Of a stretch of DNA of 64,000 nucleotides, positions 28,088-36,303 are shown in pieces. Below the pieces are notes generated by a model that saw nothing but the letters and a program-made list of their open reading frames with translations, did not search any database and had not been told where the DNA came from. Both the position numbers and the translations under genes were made by a program. Position 1 is the stretch's first letter. Each line of letters begins with the position of its first letter. The DNA is from Thalassotalea sp. 1_MG-2023 (GTDB taxonomy: Bacteria > Pseudomonadota > Gammaproteobacteria > Enterobacterales > Alteromonadaceae): positions 186,001 through 250,000 of the forward strand of contig NZ_JAUOPD010000003.1 in assembly GCF_030546745.1 (NCBI RefSeq). The letters run 5' to 3'.

Positions 28088-29533
28088 ATGAAAGCAGTTA
28101 ATAGTAAGGGTCAGTTATCCGCTTCATTTTTTGCAGTGGCGGTTTTGCTATTAACTGTTGTTTACGGTTTGATTTATCGACCTATCGTTCTTGAGCAACC
28201 AGCACTTGCTTTAGAAATTGTCTTTTTAATTGCTTCGGCAATTGTTGTCAGCCAAGCCTTGTTGATGGGGCATAGTTGGCCTCAACTTATTAATGCTATT
28301 CTGATTAAATTAAACCGAGCATTTCCCATTATTTTACTTTTGTTTGCTATTGGTATTCTCATTGGTAGTTGGATGATATCTGGCACTATCCCGATGTTGA
28401 TTTATCTTGGCTTAGACATGGTTTCTGTGCAGCATATCTATTTAACAGCGTTTGTTGTTCCGATTATTTTTTCGCTTTGCACAGGTTCATCTTGGAGCAC
28501 AATAGCAACGTTAGGTTTAGTATTAATAACGGTTGGACAAGTGGTTAATGCTGATTTGGCGATGTTAACTGGTGCCATCGTTGGTGGTGCATATTTCGGA
28601 GATAAATTATCGCCTTTATCTGACACCACAAACATAGCAGCGATTGCCGTTGAAATTGAAGTGCAACAGCATATAAAAGCCATGTTAACGACCACGGTGC
28701 CAGCAGCATTTTTATCTGCATGTTTATATTTTGTCTTAGGCTATGTATATCCAACAACGATCACGTCAGATCAAATGGAAACTTTAGTATCAACGAAATT
28801 CTATTTAACGTCATTATTTGATTTTAATGTTTGGTTGTTATTACCTCCGGTGCTTATTTTATGGGGTTCTATTAAACGTTGGCACTCATTACCAACACTG
28901 ATACTTTCCTCCATTGTTGCCAGTATTTTAGCGTTGTTGTTTCAACAGGTCTCTGTTACTGATCTATTCAATACCTTACATAAAGGCTTTAACGTAGATA
29001 TGCTCTCGTCTGCCTCTAGTGACAAAATGACATTAGTGTATGGATTACTAAATCGTGGTGGAATATACGCACTTATTGAACCGATAGTGATCACTATCTT
29101 AGTGTTTATTTATGTTGGCACTATCGATCAAATGAGAGTGATACCCACCATTGTAAGTTCGTTGCTTCATAAAGTGAATAATCAAAAGACCCTTATCACA
29201 AGCACCTTATTCGCGTCTGGATTGACCAATGCGTTAACCTCTAGCCAGTATGCAAATAGCTTTATTGTTGGAGAAGCATTCTCACTTAAATATAAAGAGA
29301 TGGGAGTACCAGCACCGATTTTATCTCGTTCAATAGAAGACACGGGTACGATGATTGAAAGTCTAGTACCTTGGAGTACGACCGCGGTATTTATTTATGC
29401 CTCATTGGGAGTTTCTGTTGGAGAATACTGGAGCTGGCAGTTTTTATCGTTAATCAATATGGCAATAGCGATTATTTTTGCGCAGCTTGGTGTGCAATAT
29501 CTTTGGAAAAGAACTAAGAGAAATGATTCATGA
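28088..29533 (+). CDS. NhaC-family Na+/H+ (or Na+/substrate) antiporter
   Basis: The 481-residue membrane protein has about 11-12 predicted helices. The NhaC hallmark GAIVGGAYFGDKLSPLSDTTNIAA is present. The C-terminal repeat has SIEDTGTMIESLVPWSTTAVFIYA, which is also typical. NhaC members exchange sodium for protons, and some exchange organic substrates such as malate/lactate. It starts two bases after the GH97 stop and overlaps the PLP-enzyme gene by four bases (ATGA). It may recycle Na+ brought in by the SSS symporter or move a locus-specific substrate; the second is speculative. Confidence 0.85.
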   Translation: MKAVNSKGQLSASFFAVAVLLLTVVYGLIYRPIVLEQPALALEIVFLIASAIVVSQALLMGHSWPQLINAILIKLNRAFPIILLLFAIGILIGSWMISGTIPMLIYLGLDMVSVQHIYLTAFVVPIIFSLCTGSSWSTIATLGLVLITVGQVVNADLAMLTGAIVGGAYFGDKLSPLSDTTNIAAIAVEIEVQQHIKAMLTTTVPAAFLSACLYFVLGYVYPTTITSDQMETLVSTKFYLTSLFDFNVWLLLPPVLILWGSIKRWHSLPTLILSSIVASILALLFQQVSVTDLFNTLHKGFNVDMLSSASSDKMTLVYGLLNRGGIYALIEPIVITILVFIYVGTIDQMRVIPTIVSSLLHKVNNQKTLITSTLFASGLTNALTSSQYANSFIVGEAFSLKYKEMGVPAPILSRSIEDTGTMIESLVPWSTTAVFIYASLGVSVGEYWSWQFLSLINMAIAIIFAQLGVQYLWKRTKRNDS

Positions 29534-30720
29534 CACCTAAACGACATTTTGAAACAGAGTTAGTTTTTGATGGAGATGACAATTGTGATAAATATGGTGC
29601 GGTTGTCCCTCCTATTTATCAAAATTCGTTGTTTACTTTTCAAACTTGGGAAGAAATTGAGCATGCTTTTACAGATAAAGCAAACAGTGTCATATACTCA
29701 AGAGGAAACAACCCAACCGTTACGTTTGTTGAAAAAAAGCTTGCTCAATTAGCGAGAGGCGAAAAAGCAAAGTTGTTTGGATCAGGCATGGCCGCGGTAT
29801 CAGCAGGGATTTTACATTTTATGTCTCAAGGTGATCATATGATCACCATTAAGAATACATATGGTCCTACGTTAAGTTTCATTAATAGCTTTATGAAACC
29901 TAAAATGGGCACAGAAGTGAGTTATGTATCAGGGGATAATGTTGAAGAGTTTCGTCAAGCAATACAGCCTAATACAAAGCTAATTTACTTAGAGAGTCCT
30001 TCGTCTGTTGTGTTCTCATTGCAAGACATTGAAGCGATTGTCGATTTGGCTAAAGCACATAATATTGCAACAATAGTTGATAACTCTTGGGCAACACCTA
30101 TCTACCAAAAACCGCTAACTTTCGGGGTAGATCTCGAGGTGCATTCATGTTCAAAATACTTAGGAGGGCATAGTGATATTGTGGCAGGCGTACTCATAGG
30201 CAGTACCGAAATTCTTGAACAAATACACCTAAAAGAATATGAGCTATTAGGCGGTAAGCTAGCGTCTGTAGAGGCCAATTTATTATTACGTAGTTTAAGA
30301 ACGTTGAGTTTAAGAATGCAACGTCATAGTGATAGTGCAGGAAAAATTGCGCGTTATTTACAGCAACATCCGAAAATTAAAACGGTTTTTTACCCTGGTC
30401 TCGATGATTTTAAACAAGCAACATTAGCTCGTAAACAAATGACGGGTTTCTCAGGTTTATTGAGCTTTCAATTAGCAACAGAAAATATTGCTGAAATTAA
30501 GCGATTTTTTAATGCATTAGCTTTATTCCAACGAGGTGTTAGTTGGGGCGGACATGAAAGTTTAATTTATGCGCCAGCAATTAGTTGTTATAAAGAGCAA
30601 CCTATTGAGCAACTTAAGTTAATGGGTATTTCGCTTGGAGATATGAGAATATCTGTGGGATTAGAAGACCCTCAAGACCTCATTGACGATTTATCGAATG
30701 CTTTATCATCTGTGCAGTAA
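29530..30720 (+). CDS. PLP-dependent Cys/Met-metabolism (trans-sulfuration) family enzyme, cystathionine beta-lyase-like
   Basis: The 396-residue fold-type I PLP enzyme has the Schiff-base Lys209 in HSCSKYLGGHSDIVAGV, Asp184 in IVDNSWATP, and the phosphate-contact motif YSRGNNPT (Tyr57, Arg59) from the neighbouring subunit. SGMAAV is the cofactor-cup stretch. The family includes cystathionine gamma-synthase, gamma-lyase, beta-lyase (MetC) and methionine gamma-lyase; exact activity cannot be read here. Start overlaps the antiporter stop (ATGA), so the two are translationally coupled. A sulfur-amino-acid enzyme inside a glycosidase operon is odd and may signal an unrecognised substrate. Confidence 0.85.
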   Translation: MTPKRHFETELVFDGDDNCDKYGAVVPPIYQNSLFTFQTWEEIEHAFTDKANSVIYSRGNNPTVTFVEKKLAQLARGEKAKLFGSGMAAVSAGILHFMSQGDHMITIKNTYGPTLSFINSFMKPKMGTEVSYVSGDNVEEFRQAIQPNTKLIYLESPSSVVFSLQDIEAIVDLAKAHNIATIVDNSWATPIYQKPLTFGVDLEVHSCSKYLGGHSDIVAGVLIGSTEILEQIHLKEYELLGGKLASVEANLLLRSLRTLSLRMQRHSDSAGKIARYLQQHPKIKTVFYPGLDDFKQATLARKQMTGFSGLLSFQLATENIAEIKRFFNALALFQRGVSWGGHESLIYAPAISCYKEQPIEQLKLMGISLGDMRISVGLEDPQDLIDDLSNALSSVQ

Positions 30721-31071
30721 GGCTTACTGCACATAAAACATGTGTTATTTATTGCGTAACACTCCATAATTAACCTCTACTATAGATGTTCGCACGCCTG
30801 CGAGAGTTCTTCATTTGTTAGCGTTGTGTCTAATTTTTTAACGTGTTGATACTCCCGTGCCAATAAAATTCTTTATTTTTTCATCAAGAACATACGAATG
30901 TGATTATTTAAGAATCATTAGTGTTTTTCTGATAAGCAAAAAAACAGCAAAGTTGCTATCAATAGTATACCTAGCGACGAACATGAAAGTCTTAATGTTT
31001 TATTCCTGATATTTTTTAGGAAATATACATCACAGATGTCGCTTTGATAATAACAAGATAATTAAGGGTAA
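30721..31071. other. Non-coding interval upstream of the TonB receptor
   Basis: The 351 bases have no credible frame. They include TTCCT-N10-AGGAA around 31006-31025 (an imperfect inverted repeat) and an AT-rich TTTGATAAT before the receptor's ribosome site. A promoter for the receptor is likely here, but none is assigned with confidence. No terminator hairpin was recognised after the PLP-enzyme gene. Confidence 0.4.
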
Positions 31072-31074
31072 ATG

Positions 31075-33792
31075 ATGAAAAATAAAGCGACATATTTAAG
31101 TGCTGTACTAGCGAGCAGTTTTGCTCTTTCCCCATTGTCTATCGCAATCGGTCAAGAGCTTTCAGAAGCTGAAAAATCAGAAGTGGAAGTAATTGAAGTA
31201 ACGGGTATCAAACGAAGCATGTTTTCAGCAAATGATGCTAAGCGAAGTTCTGATAGTATTACTGATGGTATATCTGCGGAAGACTTAGGGGTTTTTCCTG
31301 ATGGTAATGTTGCTGAATCACTTCAGCGTATTACCGGTGTTTCGATTGACCGTTCTGGCGGTGAAGGCCGATTTATTACTGTTAGGGGGCTTGGGCCAGA
31401 GTTCAATACAGTGCTTGCTAATGGTCGTATGTTAGCAACAGAAAATGCAGGTCGAGAGTTTAGCTTAGATGTACTATCAGCCGATTTAATCAATGGTGCT
31501 CAGGTATACAAAAGTTCAAATGCTGCATTAACGGAAGGGGCGATTGGTGGAACGGTAGACATCACAACGTGGCGTCCTTTCCAGATTGAAGGCACGAAAA
31601 TGATCGGCTCAATCTCTGGTACCTATGACACAAATGCGGAAGAAAATGATGTAAAAGCGTCCACGCTTTATAGTACAACCTCTGATGATGATACTATGGG
31701 TTTCTTGTTTTCTTTAGCTTATAGCCAACGCACGGCTAGGTTAGATAGCGTTTTTTCTGATGGCTATAGGTTTATGGACTTTGATGCGAGTCAAACTGCA
31801 AATGGTCAAGCTGTTACTGGCGCAACAACACTTGCAGCGCAACGCTTTCAACTATTTAATCAAGATCGTGAGCGTTTAGGTGGTACTGCGGTATTTCAAT
31901 GGAAACCAGCAGACGACCATGAAATTATCATTGATGGTTTGTTTTCATTATTTGATGTTGATGATACAAGTTACCAAGCTGCATTCCCTTTAGATGCTGG
32001 TGGTTCACTTGGCTTTAGCGATGTTGTTGTTGATAGCAATAATTTTGTGACTTCAGCGACAAAAGATGGTCGAGTTGATGTGATCAAAGGGGCCAACCCA
32101 CGCGATACGCAAACGTTCCAATTCGGTTACAATCATAAATGGACCATAAACGAAAACCTCAGCATGGTAGCGGATATCGCTTACTCTGAAGCGGAAAGTA
32201 ACGGCTATGGTAAAGACAGATTTTTTATCGCTAGAGCAGATACTGATGTAACCTTTAATATGGTTGGAGATTTCCCGCAAATTACGACTGGGCAAGATCT
32301 TACTGACCCAAGTATTTGGGAGTCGCATGTTGTTGCTAAACAAGGTAATGACACGAACGATAGCGTGCTAGAAACGAAAGTCGACTTTGATTATGTGATT
32401 GAAGATATGGGTATGCTTTATGCCGCTAAATTTGGCCTTTATTACTCGGATCGTGAAAAAGACATCAAGGCATCATTACGCGGACCTTGTGCAACTTGCT
32501 ATAATGGCGGAAAAATAAATTATACAGACACTTCATTTTTCAGCACATTCAAACCAAGTAATTATATGAGTGAAGCGAGCGGTAACTTCACGAATGCCTG
32601 GATAGACTTTAATTTTGATGACTTCCCTGCTTACTTAACCAGTGAAGCCGCATTAGGCCAATTATCGGCAGCAGATAGAGCAAGTATTGAAGCACGTATT
32701 GCAGAAGGTGGTTTTGAACCACAAGCTAACCCTGGTGGTAGCGGTAGTGTGACGGAAGAAAGCTTAGCGGCGTATTTTCAACTATCATTAATGGGTGAAC
32801 GCTGGGATGCACTAATAGGTGCTCGTTATATTGAAACGGATCAGGTTTCAACGGGGCAATTCCAAGAAATTATCGAATTAGTTGATATCGTTGACCCTGA
32901 TGGTTTTGTAGAAAATAGAATTGTGACCTTAAGTGATCCTACATCAACCTCTTTTAACAACGATTATTCAGAACTACTACCAAGTGCGAGTATTCGAATA
33001 GAACTTGATGAAGAAGGCGACCTACTTCTACGTGGTGCATTTTCTGAATCAATAACTCGACCAACGATTAATAGTTTATCAACAAGTATCAGTTATTCTA
33101 CCAATGTTGGTGCAGAGCGAGTGAGTGCGTCAAACCCGAACTTAACGCCTTTCAAATCTACTAACTATGACATGTCAATAGAATGGTATTTCAATGACGT
33201 TGGTTCGTTAACATTTGCTGCTTTTAATAAGCAATTAGATTCATTTCTTACCGTTTCAACTGAGCCTGTTACTATTTTAGGTGTTGAGTTCGGTGATACG
33301 AGGCCACGTAACGGTGGTGAAGGTGAGATCACTGGTTATGAAATTGCTTACCAGCAAGTGTTTGATACCCTGCCGGCACCATTTGATGGTTTAGGTATCC
33401 AAGCCAACTATACAAATATTGATAGTAGTGCAGACTATAGTGATTTAGGCAATAGTGAAGAGCTAACGCTTGAAGGGCTTTCAGAACATAACGCAAACTT
33501 AATTTTATTTTATGAAAAAGAACAAGTAAAAGTAAGATTTGCGTACAATTATCGTTCAGATTTTATCAATGAAGCGGTAAGTTGGATTGGCGGTCCTAAA
33601 TCGACAGATGATTTTGGTCAATTAGATTTTAGAGCAAGCTACGATATTAATGATAACTTCCAGGTATTTGTTGAAGGCATTAATATTACAAATGAAACGT
33701 TAAGCCAATTCTATGACTTAGATAAAAAGTTATTATCTGGATATGAAGACTTTGGCTCACGTTATGCATTAGGTGTAAGAGCGCAGTTCTAA
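31075..33792 (+). CDS. TonB-dependent outer-membrane receptor (SusC-independent, saccharide-type)
   Basis: The 905-residue product has a signal peptide, a TonB box-like EVIEVTGIKRS near residues 38-48, a plug domain (GNVAESLQRITGVSIDR, RFITVRGLGPEFNTVLANGR, SNAALTEGAIGGTVDI) and a long beta-barrel. It ends in the aromatic terminus ALGVRAQF typical of outer-membrane proteins. The plug with LGPEFN and GGTVDITTWRPF is the Alteromonadales/Caulobacter subtype that imports oligosaccharides. The second of two adjacent ATGs is better spaced from AAGGG. Its likely job is uptake of the alpha-galactosyl or sulfated oligosaccharide. Confidence 0.93.
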   Translation: MKNKATYLSAVLASSFALSPLSIAIGQELSEAEKSEVEVIEVTGIKRSMFSANDAKRSSDSITDGISAEDLGVFPDGNVAESLQRITGVSIDRSGGEGRFITVRGLGPEFNTVLANGRMLATENAGREFSLDVLSADLINGAQVYKSSNAALTEGAIGGTVDITTWRPFQIEGTKMIGSISGTYDTNAEENDVKASTLYSTTSDDDTMGFLFSLAYSQRTARLDSVFSDGYRFMDFDASQTANGQAVTGATTLAAQRFQLFNQDRERLGGTAVFQWKPADDHEIIIDGLFSLFDVDDTSYQAAFPLDAGGSLGFSDVVVDSNNFVTSATKDGRVDVIKGANPRDTQTFQFGYNHKWTINENLSMVADIAYSEAESNGYGKDRFFIARADTDVTFNMVGDFPQITTGQDLTDPSIWESHVVAKQGNDTNDSVLETKVDFDYVIEDMGMLYAAKFGLYYSDREKDIKASLRGPCATCYNGGKINYTDTSFFSTFKPSNYMSEASGNFTNAWIDFNFDDFPAYLTSEAALGQLSAADRASIEARIAEGGFEPQANPGGSGSVTEESLAAYFQLSLMGERWDALIGARYIETDQVSTGQFQEIIELVDIVDPDGFVENRIVTLSDPTSTSFNNDYSELLPSASIRIELDEEGDLLLRGAFSESITRPTINSLSTSISYSTNVGAERVSASNPNLTPFKSTNYDMSIEWYFNDVGSLTFAAFNKQLDSFLTVSTEPVTILGVEFGDTRPRNGGEGEITGYEIAYQQVFDTLPAPFDGLGIQANYTNIDSSADYSDLGNSEELTLEGLSEHNANLILFYEKEQVKVRFAYNYRSDFINEAVSWIGGPKSTDDFGQLDFRASYDINDNFQVFVEGINITNETLSQFYDLDKKLLSGYEDFGSRYALGVRAQF

Positions 33793-33812
33793 ATACTATA
33801 ACGCAAGAAGTT

Positions 33813-33842
33813 CAACATAGCCCCTTTATTGGGGCTATGTTG
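33813..33842 (+). terminator. 12-bp hairpin after the TonB receptor gene
   Basis: CAACATAGCCCC pairs with GGGGCTATGTTG around TTTATT. The stem is strong but the following T-run is weak (TTGTTAAGG) and it abuts the sulfatase ribosome site. It may be a leaky terminator that sets receptor-to-sulfatase expression ratios. Confidence 0.55.
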
Positions 33843-33858
33843 TTGTTAAGGTAATTAC

Positions 33859-35406
33859 ATGAAAAATTTAAATTTACTGTTAATCGCTATTTTTATCATC
33901 TTCACTTGTCGTGTTGATGCCGCAACAACAGACACGAAGTCATCAACGACGAAAAAGCCACCTAATATATTATGGATATATGTTGAAGATATTTCTCCAC
34001 ATTTGGGAACCTACGGTGAAAAGCTGGTTAAAACTCCTACGTTAGATCAATTAGCACAGAAAGGGAGTAAGTTCACGAATGCTATTGCCCCTGCGCCAGT
34101 TTGTTCAGCGATGCGTTCAGCCATGATGACTGGTCAAATGCATACCAATTTAGGGATTCAAAATCATCATAGCTCTAGAACACCAGAGTCAATGATTCAA
34201 CTCCCCGAACACGTAAAGACTTTGCCTGAAATTATGAAAAAGAAGGGATACTTTACGTTTAATAGCGGCAAAGATGATTATAACTTTGAGTACGATAGGT
34301 TTGATTTATACAGTGGCGATTACAAAGTGCACCCTTTGTATGGTAAATCTGGAGTGCCTATTGATTGGAATGCGAGAAAAAATAAAGATCAGCCTTTTTT
34401 TGGACAAATCCAACTTAAGGGTGGAAAGCATATCTTCAATCGGAACATGAAAGATAAGGTGCTTTATCCAATCGACCGTGAAAAAGTTGAATTACCCCCA
34501 TATTATCCTTCTGATCCCGTTGTTGTTAATGAATGGGCTCGTTATTTAGAGTCATTGCAGATAACGGATAGGGAAGTTGCGAGTATTTTAAAACGATTAA
34601 AAGACGATGGTGAGCTTGAAAACACTGTGGTGTTTTTCTTTGCTGATCATGGCATGCGTTTTTTAAGGCATAAGCAGTTTTTATACGAAGGTGGACTTAA
34701 AGTGCCTTTTATTGCCTACTGGCAAGGTCACGAAAATATTGTACAGAAAACAGTTCGTGACGAACAAATTAGCTTACTTGATATTAGTGCAACTACATTA
34801 GCGCTTGCTGGTATTGAAAAACCTGATTATTTCGAAGGAAACAACTTATTTGCCCAAGATTATCAAGCGCCAAAATATGTGATTTCTGCCAGAGATAGAT
34901 GTGACTTTACGATTGATAGAATACGTTCGGTTCGCTCTGAAAAATACAAATATATTAAAAATTTCTATCCCGAAAGGTCTGGAATGCAGCCAAGTTATCG
35001 AGATTATTGGCAACTTACTAAGGTAACAAAAGAATTATATAAACAAGGAAAGTTGAACGAAGTTCAAGCGCAACATTTTCAGCCTCAAAGGCCAGTTGAA
35101 GAATTGTATAACCTTGAAAAAGACCCTCATGAAATTGTTAATTTGGCAACAGATCCCGCTTATCACTCAGTACTCTTAGAACATCGGAAGGTATTGGAAG
35201 ACTGGATCAAAACCAGTGGTGATCAAGGACAATTTCCTGAAGACGAAGCCGCATTGAAGTTGATGCTAGGTATTTGGGGGGATTTAGCGATAAACCCTGA
35301 ATATGATGAGTTACGAAAAAAATATCCTAATCTTTCAGGCTCACAATTTCCGCTTAAAAATGCGAAATTTAAACGTGTTAATGATAAAAATCATAGCGAT
35401 AACTAA
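33859..35406 (+). CDS. Secreted type I sulfatase (S1 family, heparan N-sulfatase-like branch)
   Basis: The 515-residue product has a signal peptide (to about FTCRVDAA) and the alkaline-phosphatase-like sulfatase fold. Metal ligands sit in NILWIYVEDISPHLGTYG and VFFFADHGMRF. The active-site motif is CSAMR (Cys82 to Arg86), which fits the C-x-(P/A)-x-R pattern matured to formylglycine. C-terminal RPVEELYNLEKDPHEIVNLA is the typical sulfatase tail. A sulfatase with alpha-galactosidases and a TonB receptor suggests a sulfated galactan or galactoside substrate. No formylglycine-generating enzyme or anSME is in the window, so maturation must come from elsewhere. Confidence 0.88.
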   Translation: MKNLNLLLIAIFIIFTCRVDAATTDTKSSTTKKPPNILWIYVEDISPHLGTYGEKLVKTPTLDQLAQKGSKFTNAIAPAPVCSAMRSAMMTGQMHTNLGIQNHHSSRTPESMIQLPEHVKTLPEIMKKKGYFTFNSGKDDYNFEYDRFDLYSGDYKVHPLYGKSGVPIDWNARKNKDQPFFGQIQLKGGKHIFNRNMKDKVLYPIDREKVELPPYYPSDPVVVNEWARYLESLQITDREVASILKRLKDDGELENTVVFFFADHGMRFLRHKQFLYEGGLKVPFIAYWQGHENIVQKTVRDEQISLLDISATTLALAGIEKPDYFEGNNLFAQDYQAPKYVISARDRCDFTIDRIRSVRSEKYKYIKNFYPERSGMQPSYRDYWQLTKVTKELYKQGKLNEVQAQHFQPQRPVEELYNLEKDPHEIVNLATDPAYHSVLLEHRKVLEDWIKTSGDQGQFPEDEAALKLMLGIWGDLAINPEYDELRKKYPNLSGSQFPLKNAKFKRVNDKNHSDN

Positions 35407-35434
35407 GTATAAACAGCTTAATTATCATCTAAAA

Positions 35435-35460
35435 AAAGGGTAAAGCTTGCTTTACCCTTT
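35435..35460. terminator. Intrinsic terminator-like hairpin after the sulfatase gene
   Basis: AAAGGGTAAAG (35435-35445) pairs with CTTTACCCTTT (35450-35460) around CTTG. T-tract is short on the plus strand (part of the stem) and longer on the minus strand, so direction is not certain; position suggests it ends the sulfatase transcript. Confidence 0.7.
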
Positions 35461-35574
35461 ACACCACTTAATACTTGTTTCTCTTCTATTAATAAGGTTT
35501 AAAGCGTTGTGCGTCTAGGTAAATAACCACATGTTGTTATTTTCGACATCAAAATTGTTTTTCTGAGAGGATAC

Positions 35575-36270
35575 ATGCAAAAACACATGTTAATAACTGG
35601 AGCCTCCTCTGGTATAGGTAGGGCTCTTGCTATTCTGGCTGAGGAGCATCACGTTAATTTGAGTTTATGTGGCCGAAATAAAAACAAATTAACTCAAACC
35701 CTAAAGGAACTTAAACAGTCTTCCAATACGGTGGCAGATTCTTTTTGTATTACTGAAAACTCTAGTTTTAAACGCTTCTTAAGTAAAGCGAATGCAAAAC
35801 ATGGTGACGTTGATGTGTTGGTGAACTGTGCAGGACTTAATAATGTTCGTAAACAAGCCCAAGATCTCAATATAGAAGAAATAACATCGTTAATGGAAGT
35901 GAACTTCTATGCACCCATACAATGTATCAATTCGGTTCTTCCTCAAATGTTACCCCGTAAAAGCGGTACGGTAATAAACATATTATCAACGGTTTGCTTG
36001 TATTCTAACCCTGGAATTGCGGCGTATACAGCTAGTAAAGCTGCGCTTGATAGTTACACAAAAGTAATGCGTAAAGAACTTAAAGACCATGAAATAAAAA
36101 TGTTATCGGTTTATCCTGGTGGAGTAGACACGCAGTTTCGTGATGAAAGTCGCTCAGATTATTTATCTGCTACTGAAGTTGCGAAGGCCATCTTCCATCA
36201 AATAAACACCGATGATAAAACACACATTCATGAATTGGTTATTCGTCCAAGCTGTGAAGAAAACTTTTAA
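35575..36270 (+). CDS. Short-chain dehydrogenase/reductase (SDR)
   Basis: The classical SDR of 231 residues has the cofactor motif TGASSGIG (residues 8-15), NCAG near 84-87, Asn110, Ser138 and the active-site Tyr151-x3-Lys155 in AAYTASKAALDS. LCGRNKNKL after the second strand suggests an NADP(H)-preferring Arg/Lys pocket. It oxidises or reduces a hydroxyl or carbonyl in the cytoplasm; the substrate is unknown. The gene has its own good ribosome site (GAGAGG) and follows the sulfatase after a terminator-like hairpin, so it may be a separate transcript. The downstream cytochrome gene is convergent. Confidence 0.87.
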   Translation: MQKHMLITGASSGIGRALAILAEEHHVNLSLCGRNKNKLTQTLKELKQSSNTVADSFCITENSSFKRFLSKANAKHGDVDVLVNCAGLNNVRKQAQDLNIEEITSLMEVNFYAPIQCINSVLPQMLPRKSGTVINILSTVCLYSNPGIAAYTASKAALDSYTKVMRKELKDHEIKMLSVYPGGVDTQFRDESRSDYLSATEVAKAIFHQINTDDKTHIHELVIRPSCEENF

Positions 36271-36303
36271 TCCTATTATTGTAAATACCTAAATATTCGA
36301 TTC

